DNA of 27,760 nt, from NCBI GenBank assembly GCA_030837785.1, contig JAUQYA010000128.1, forward strand, positions 1-27,760, in the 5' to 3' direction. This DNA comes from Albidovulum sp. GTDB lineage: Bacteria; Pseudomonadota; Alphaproteobacteria; Rhodobacterales; Rhodobacteraceae. Positions within the stretch are counted from its first letter, which is position 1. Each line of letters begins with the position of its first letter. Positions 23,561 through 27,760 of this stretch are shown piece after piece. A model generated the notes under the pieces. It worked only from the letters and a program-made list of their open reading frames with translations. It was not told where the DNA came from and ran no database searches. Both the position numbers and the translations under genes were made by a program.

Positions 23561-24784
23561 CAACCCCACCCCCCTCAGAAGCTTCGGCGGCACCCCCGCC
23601 ACCCCGGCCGCCTGCCGGATGAACGCCCTGCGCAGCCCCGGCACCGCCCCGACCACCCCCATCCCCAGGTCCCGCGCCACCCTGAGCACGGGGTTGTCGT
23701 TGGAAAACAGCCGGTTGACCGCATCCATGCCAAGCGCCAGCAGGGTGGAATCGAACCGCCGCCAGCTCTGGTAGCGCTCCAGCACGTCCGCCGCACCGAC
23801 GTCCTCGCCGCGCCGCTGCGCCTCGACCAGCACCTCGGCCAGCGCGCCCACGTCGCGGAACCCGAGGTTCAGCCCCTGGCCCGCGATCGGGTGCACCCCG
23901 TGCGCCGCGTCGCCCACCAGCGCCACCCGGGGGGCGACATAGGCATTGGCGAGCGTCAGGTTCAACGGATAGCTGAACCGCTTGCCTGCCAGCGTGACCG
24001 CCCCGAGGAAATCGCCGAACCGGGGGCGCAGCACCTCGAGGAACTGCGCATCGCCCAAAGCCGCGATGGCCTTCGCCTCGGCCTCCCGCTCGCTCCAGAC
24101 GATCGACGAGCGGTTGCCGGTCAGCGGCAGGATGGCCAAGGGCCCCGAGGGCATGAAGAACTGATGCGCGATGCCGCCGTGCGGCCGCTCGTGCGCCACC
24201 GCGCAGACCAGCGCGGTCTGGCCGTAGCCCCAGCCGGTCCGCCCGATCCCGGCCCTTTGCGCGGTGCCCGACTGCCGCCCGTCGCAGCCCGCCAGCACCC
24301 GCCCGGTCAGCTTCCGCCCGTCCGACAGCGTCACCGCGATCCCCGCCGGCCCCGGCTCCTGCGCCGTCACCGTCGTTGCCGGCAGGTGGGTGATCCGCGG
24401 CTCTGTCCGCATCGCCGCGAGGAAGGCCGCGTAGAGGTGGCGGTCCTCGACCATGAAGCCCATCGGGCCTTCCTCGATCTCGGCCGCCTCGAAATGCAGG
24501 AAGAACCGCGACGGCCCCTCGCCCGGCCGGCCGTCGGTGGTCTTGATCTCGAGGATCGGCTGCGCCTGCCCGGCGAGCCGCTCCCAGACCCCCACCGCCG
24601 CCAAGAGCCGCTGCGAGGCCAGCGCCAGCGCATAGGCCCGCCCGTCGAAATCCGCCTCGGCCCGCGCCGCCGCCGGCTGCGCGTCGATCACCGCCACGCT
24701 CAGCCCCGCCCGCGCCAGCGCCAGGGCAAGCGCGGGGCCGTTCAGCCCGCCGCCGGTGATGATCACGTCCGCATCGTATCGCAT
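23558..24784 (-). CDS. UbiH/UbiF/COQ6-family FAD-dependent monooxygenase
   Basis: This 408-residue flavoprotein monooxygenase probably hydroxylates the ubiquinone ring. The FAD-binding GGGLNGPALALALARAG lies at 11-27, the DG motif at 167-170 (GCDGR) and GDAAHGVHPIAGQGLNLGFRDV at 291-312; the last includes the hallmark GDAAH. The length is typical. Which ring position it modifies (UbiH, UbiF or UbiI role) cannot be told from sequence. The ATG at 24784 opens directly on the MRYDADVIITGGG strand, with GGGGG just upstream. It is divergent from the amidase gene, with an 82-base gap between starts. Confidence 0.9.
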   Translation of the reverse strand: MRYDADVIITGGGLNGPALALALARAGLSVAVIDAQPAAARAEADFDGRAYALALASQRLLAAVGVWERLAGQAQPILEIKTTDGRPGEGPSRFFLHFEAAEIEEGPMGFMVEDRHLYAAFLAAMRTEPRITHLPATTVTAQEPGPAGIAVTLSDGRKLTGRVLAGCDGRQSGTAQRAGIGRTGWGYGQTALVCAVAHERPHGGIAHQFFMPSGPLAILPLTGNRSSIVWSEREAEAKAIAALGDAQFLEVLRPRFGDFLGAVTLAGKRFSYPLNLTLANAYVAPRVALVGDAAHGVHPIAGQGLNLGFRDVGALAEVLVEAQRRGEDVGAADVLERYQSWRRFDSTLLALGMDAVNRLFSNDNPVLRVARDLGMGVVGAVPGLRRAFIRQAAGVAGVPPKLLRGVGL

Positions 24785-24866
24785 CCCCCAAGTATCGCGG
24801 CCCCGGCGGGATTGTCCATGCGCCCCGGTGCCGCTACCGTCCGCAGCGGCGGAAACGGAGGCGGGT

Positions 24867-26195
24867 ATGGCGGAATGGCGGCGGATGAGCGCGGGCGATC
24901 TCGGCCGCGCGATCGGGCGGGGAGAGATCGACCCCGAGGAGCTGACGGCGGCCTTCCTCGACGCGATCCGCGCCGATCCGGCGAAGGATCTGATCTATGC
25001 CCGCGCGACCGAGGGCCGCGCGCTCGCCGAGGCCGCGGCGGCGTCGCGGCGGGCGAAGGCGGGCCTGCGGCTTTCCCCCCTCGATGGCGTGCCGGTCTCG
25101 TGGAAGGATCTCTTCGACACCGCCGGCGTGGCCACCGAGGCGGGCTCGCGCCTGCTGGCGGGCCGCGTCCCCGCGACCGATGCCGAGGTGCTGCGGAATG
25201 CCACCGCGGCGGGCCTCGTCTGCCTCGGCAAGACCCACATGACCGAACTGGCCTTCTCCGGCCTCGGCCTCAACCCGATGACGGCGACGCCGCCCAACGC
25301 CAACGACCCCGCCCGCGCGCCCGGCGGCTCCTCCTCGGGCGCCGCCGCCTCGGTCGCTTTCGGGCTTGCTGCCGCCGGCATCGGCTCCGACACCGGCGGC
25401 TCGGTCCGCATCCCCGCCGCCTGGAACGACCTCGTCGGCCTCAAGACCACCTCGGGGCGGCTGCCCCTGAAAGGCGTCGTGCCCCTCGTCGAAAGCTTCG
25501 ACACCGTCGGCCCGCTCTGCCGCACCGTCGAGGATGCCGCCCTCCTCCTCGCCGCGCTCGAAGGCGGCAGGCCCGCCGGCCTCGCCGGCGCCACGCTGAA
25601 GGGCACGCGCTTTCTCGTTCTCGAAACCGTCGCCCATGACGACATCCGCTCCGAGCCCGCCGCAGGCTTCGCCCGCGCGCTCGACGCGCTGAAGGACGCC
25701 GGCGCGACGCTGGTGCGGGACAGCGTGCCGGAACTCGCCGAGGCGATGGGCCTCTCGGGCGTCCTCTTCACCACCGAGGCCTATGCCACCTGGCGGGCCG
25801 AGATCGAGGCGGCGCCGCAGAAGATGTATCCGCCGATCCTCGAACGCTTCCGCGCCGGCGCCGCCCATTCGGGGGCCGATTTCGTTGCCGCCTGGCGCTG
25901 GCTCAGGGCGCTGCGCGAGGTCTGGGCCGATCGCACCGCCGCCTTTGATGCGGTGCTGGTGCCGACCGCGCCGAACCTGCCGCCCGAGACGGCAAGGCTC
26001 CTGTCGGACGAGGCCTATTTCGCCGCCGAGAACCTGCTGGCGCTGCGCAACACCCGTATCGCCAACCTGATGGGCGTGCCGGCGCTGACGCTGCCCACCG
26101 GTCTGCCGATGACCGGGATCACCCTTCTCGGCCGCCCGATGGGCGAGGAGAAGCTCCTCCGCCTCGGCGCCGCGGCGGAGCGGGCGCTGGCCTGA
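24867..26195 (+). CDS. Amidase-signature family hydrolase
   Basis: This 442-residue amidase has the Ser-cisSer-Lys triad: Lys80 in VSWKDLFD, a serine of GGSSSG (153-158) and nucleophile Ser179 in DTGGSVRIP. The Gly/Ser-rich signature region spans about 150-190. It hydrolyses amides; GatA-like, aryl-amidase and allophanate hydrolase relatives exist. A lone gene without gatB/gatC argues against a tRNA amidotransferase role. The start at 24867 has GGAGGCGGGT upstream; a frame to 24756 overlaps the ubiH-like start. Two hairpins lie just after the stop. Confidence 0.88.
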   Translation: MAEWRRMSAGDLGRAIGRGEIDPEELTAAFLDAIRADPAKDLIYARATEGRALAEAAAASRRAKAGLRLSPLDGVPVSWKDLFDTAGVATEAGSRLLAGRVPATDAEVLRNATAAGLVCLGKTHMTELAFSGLGLNPMTATPPNANDPARAPGGSSSGAAASVAFGLAAAGIGSDTGGSVRIPAAWNDLVGLKTTSGRLPLKGVVPLVESFDTVGPLCRTVEDAALLLAALEGGRPAGLAGATLKGTRFLVLETVAHDDIRSEPAAGFARALDALKDAGATLVRDSVPELAEAMGLSGVLFTTEAYATWRAEIEAAPQKMYPPILERFRAGAAHSGADFVAAWRWLRALREVWADRTAAFDAVLVPTAPNLPPETARLLSDEAYFAAENLLALRNTRIANLMGVPALTLPTGLPMTGITLLGRPMGEEKLLRLGAAAERALA

Positions 26196-26202
26196 CCCTT
26201 CC

Positions 26203-26254
26203 CCGTGGCGCAAGCCACGGACCGCGCCCGCCCGCCCCCCAAGGCGGGCGCGGT
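26203..26254 (+). terminator. Two consecutive hairpins after the amidase gene
   Basis: CCGTGGC-GCAA-GCCACGG (26203-26220) is a perfect 7-bp stem with a GNRA-type tetraloop. It is followed at once by a 12-bp stem, ACCGCGCCCGCC (26221-26232) with GGCGGGCGCGGT (26243-26254). T-rich sequence is lacking afterwards, so termination may depend on stem strength. Confidence 0.6.
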
Positions 26255-26443
26255 TCCCGCACCCGCCCCGCACCCGCCCCGGGCGTGCGCGCTCCGTGAG
26301 GAGCCGTGGCGACGGATAGCCGACGGACTGCGATCCGGGCTTGCACCAAGGCAGGGGACAGCCCCGACGCCCCGCCCCGCCTCCCGCAACGGCGCAAAAG
26401 CCACAATTCGCGCGAACCAGCCCGCGGAAAGCATTGCTTTTTC

Positions 26444-26472
26444 TGGACCGGCGCGCGCGCGGGCGCTAGATT
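26444..26472 (+). promoter_or_regulatory. Candidate promoter of the DapC-like gene
   Basis: TGGACC (26444-26449) and TAGATT (26467-26472) are separated by 17 bases, most of them an alternating GC run (26450-26461). The preferred start is 42 bases downstream. Confidence 0.5.
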
Positions 26473-26514
26473 GGCGCCAAACGGGGCGGCATGACCCCGG
26501 CGATTGAGGCAGCA

Positions 26515-27717
26515 ATGACGTTTCCCGAGCGGTTTTCGAACCTTCCGGAATATGCGTTTCCGCGCCTGCGGAAACTCCTCGACCCCCACCGCCCGGGGGG
26601 CGAGCCCGCCGACATGACGATCGGCGAGCCGCGCCATCCCGTCCCCGATTTCGTCGGCCCGATCCTCCAGGCCCATGTGGCCGAATTCAACCGCTATCCG
26701 CCGAACGACGGCACGCCCGGCCTTCTCGCCGCCATCGCCGGCTGGATTCGCCTCCGCCACGGCGCCGATCTCGGCCCCGAACGGATCATGGCGCTGAACG
26801 GCACCCGCGAAGGGCTCTTCGACGCCTGCCTCGCGCTCTGCCCCGAGGTAAAACGCGGCCAGCAGCCCGCCGTCCTCATGCCGAACCCGTTCTACCAGCC
26901 CTACGCCGCCGCCGCACTCGCAGTCGGGGCCGAGCCCGTGTTCGTGCCGGCCACCGCCGCCACCGGCTTCCTGCCCGACTACGCATCGCTGCCGCCCGCG
27001 CTTCTCGACCGGGTGGGCGTGGCCTATGTCTGCTCGCCCGCCAACCCGCAAGGTGCCGTGGCGCCGCGCGACTGGCTCGCGGGCCTCATCAGGCTGGCCG
27101 AGAAGCACGACTTCGTGCTCCTGTCGGACGAATGCTATTCCGAGATCTGGCGCGACCATGCGCCGGTCGGTGCGCTCCAGGTCGCCGACGAGCTCGGCGC
27201 CGACCCCGAGCGTGTCGTGGTGATGAACTCGCTCTCCAAGCGCTCGAACCTCGCCGGGCTCCGCTCGGGCTTCGTGGCGGGCGGGCGCGAATCCGTCGCC
27301 CGGTTCCGCCAGCTCCGCGCCTACGGCGGCGCGCCGCTGCCGCTTCCCCTCCAGCATGTCGCCGAAAGGGCCTGGGGCGACGAAGCTCATGTCACGGCGA
27401 ACCGCGCGCTCTATCAGGAAAAGTTCCGCATCGCCGACAAGGTCTTTGCCGGCGTGCAGGGCTATCGGGGGCCCGAAGGCGGCTTCTTTCTCTGGCTCCC
27501 GGTCCCCGACACGACCGGCACCGGGGGCGGCGATGGCGAGGCTGCGGCGGTGAAACTCTGGCGCGAGACCGGGGTGCGCGTGCTCCCCGGCGCCTATCTG
27601 GCGCGCGAGGTCGCGGGCGACAATCCGGGCAGGGGCTACATCCGCGTGGCGATGGTGGCCCCGAAGGAAGACATGCGGCGCGGGCTCCAGTTGCTCCGCG
27701 ACTGCCTTTTCGGTTGA
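26515..27717 (+). CDS. dapC: Class I/II aminotransferase, probable succinyldiaminopimelate transaminase (DapC type)
   Basis: This 400-residue fold-type I aminotransferase has CSPANPQGAV (173-182, Asn177), SDECYSEIW (204-212, Asp205 and Tyr208) and MNSLSKRSNLAGLRSGF (237-253, PLP-binding Lys242, with Arg250). The SKRSNLAGLRSGF segment is characteristic of DapC-like N-succinyl-diaminopimelate transaminases, and dapD lies in the same window, so a lysine/DAP role is likely. Other LL-DAP or glutamate-type transaminases are not excluded. The start at 26515 has TGAGGC upstream; an ATG at 26491 in frame is less well placed. Another coding start follows after 11 bases. Confidence 0.83.
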   Translation: MTFPERFSNLPEYAFPRLRKLLDPHRPGGEPADMTIGEPRHPVPDFVGPILQAHVAEFNRYPPNDGTPGLLAAIAGWIRLRHGADLGPERIMALNGTREGLFDACLALCPEVKRGQQPAVLMPNPFYQPYAAAALAVGAEPVFVPATAATGFLPDYASLPPALLDRVGVAYVCSPANPQGAVAPRDWLAGLIRLAEKHDFVLLSDECYSEIWRDHAPVGALQVADELGADPERVVVMNSLSKRSNLAGLRSGFVAGGRESVARFRQLRAYGGAPLPLPLQHVAERAWGDEAHVTANRALYQEKFRIADKVFAGVQGYRGPEGGFFLWLPVPDTTGTGGGDGEAAAVKLWRETGVRVLPGAYLAREVAGDNPGRGYIRVAMVAPKEDMRRGLQLLRDCLFG

Positions 27718-27728
27718 GGGACGAGGGA

Positions 27729-27760
27729 ATGGCATCCTACCAGGCACGGCAGCGCGATCC
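27729..27760 (+). CDS. Start of a downstream gene (partial)
   Basis: An ATG at 27729 preceded by GAGGGA opens a frame reading MASYQARQRD before the window ends. It lies 11 bases after the DapC-like stop. Too little is present to name a family. Confidence 0.4.
   Translation, partial: MASYQARQRD

Larger units (their letters stand above)
26196..26514. other. Intergenic region between the amidase and DapC-like genes
   Basis: These 319 bases carry no credible gene. The left end holds two hairpins. A short GC-rich stretch repeats CACCCGCCCC near 26259-26280. The middle is unremarkable. The right end holds a promoter candidate and the ribosome site for the next gene. Confidence 0.6.

Overview
The window is high-GC (about 70 percent by eye), densely coding DNA from an alphaproteobacterium, most likely of the Rhodobacterales/Paracoccaceae. 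This rests on a VPLPA-type PEP-CTERM protein, a protein matching the head-spike base of the Rhodobacter capsulatus gene transfer agent (GTA), the dapD neighbourhood and the codon usage. I see no rRNA, tRNA, CRISPR array or insertion sequence.

Positions 1-12.4 kb form a cell-surface and polysaccharide region. It opens with the tail of an ExeA-like secretion ATPase, a Wzz/GumC chain-length protein and a CpsD-like tyrosine autokinase, which are typical exosortase-associated exopolysaccharide genes. These converge on a VPLPA-CTERM protein. Next come a GT2 glycosyltransferase and a secreted parallel beta-helix protein with a repeat-encoded linker. A GTA-type head-spike base gene (6796-7056) follows, convergent with a 747-residue SGNH-esterase-like plus LamG-like protein that is a plausible spike fibre or polysaccharide deacetylase. 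A hexapeptide acyltransferase plus SGNH hydrolase operon and a GT4 glycosyltransferase complete the region. In R. capsulatus the head spikes bind the cell capsule, so spike genes placed among polysaccharide-building and O-acyl-modifying genes are the most notable feature here.

Positions 12.4-19.8 kb are metabolic. They hold a pncA-pncB NAD-salvage operon with a clear promoter, a P1/DmpA-type aminopeptidase that shares its CTAG stop site with a convergent AbgB-like M20 amidohydrolase, and a TetR regulator divergent from the M20 gene over a 22-bp palindrome. The TetR gene is translationally coupled to a PLP aminotransferase. A LOG-family protein follows on the minus strand.

Positions 20-27.7 kb are housekeeping. 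They hold dapD with a GlcG/HbpS-like protein and a small conserved-looking protein; a thioredoxin-TPR chaperone (YbbN/CnoX type) with a Lon-substrate-binding-domain protein and a Trm112-like protein; a UbiH-family monooxygenase; an amidase; and a DapC-like aminotransferase. The first codons of another gene lie at the right edge. Long antisense frames throughout are GC-driven shadows of the real genes.
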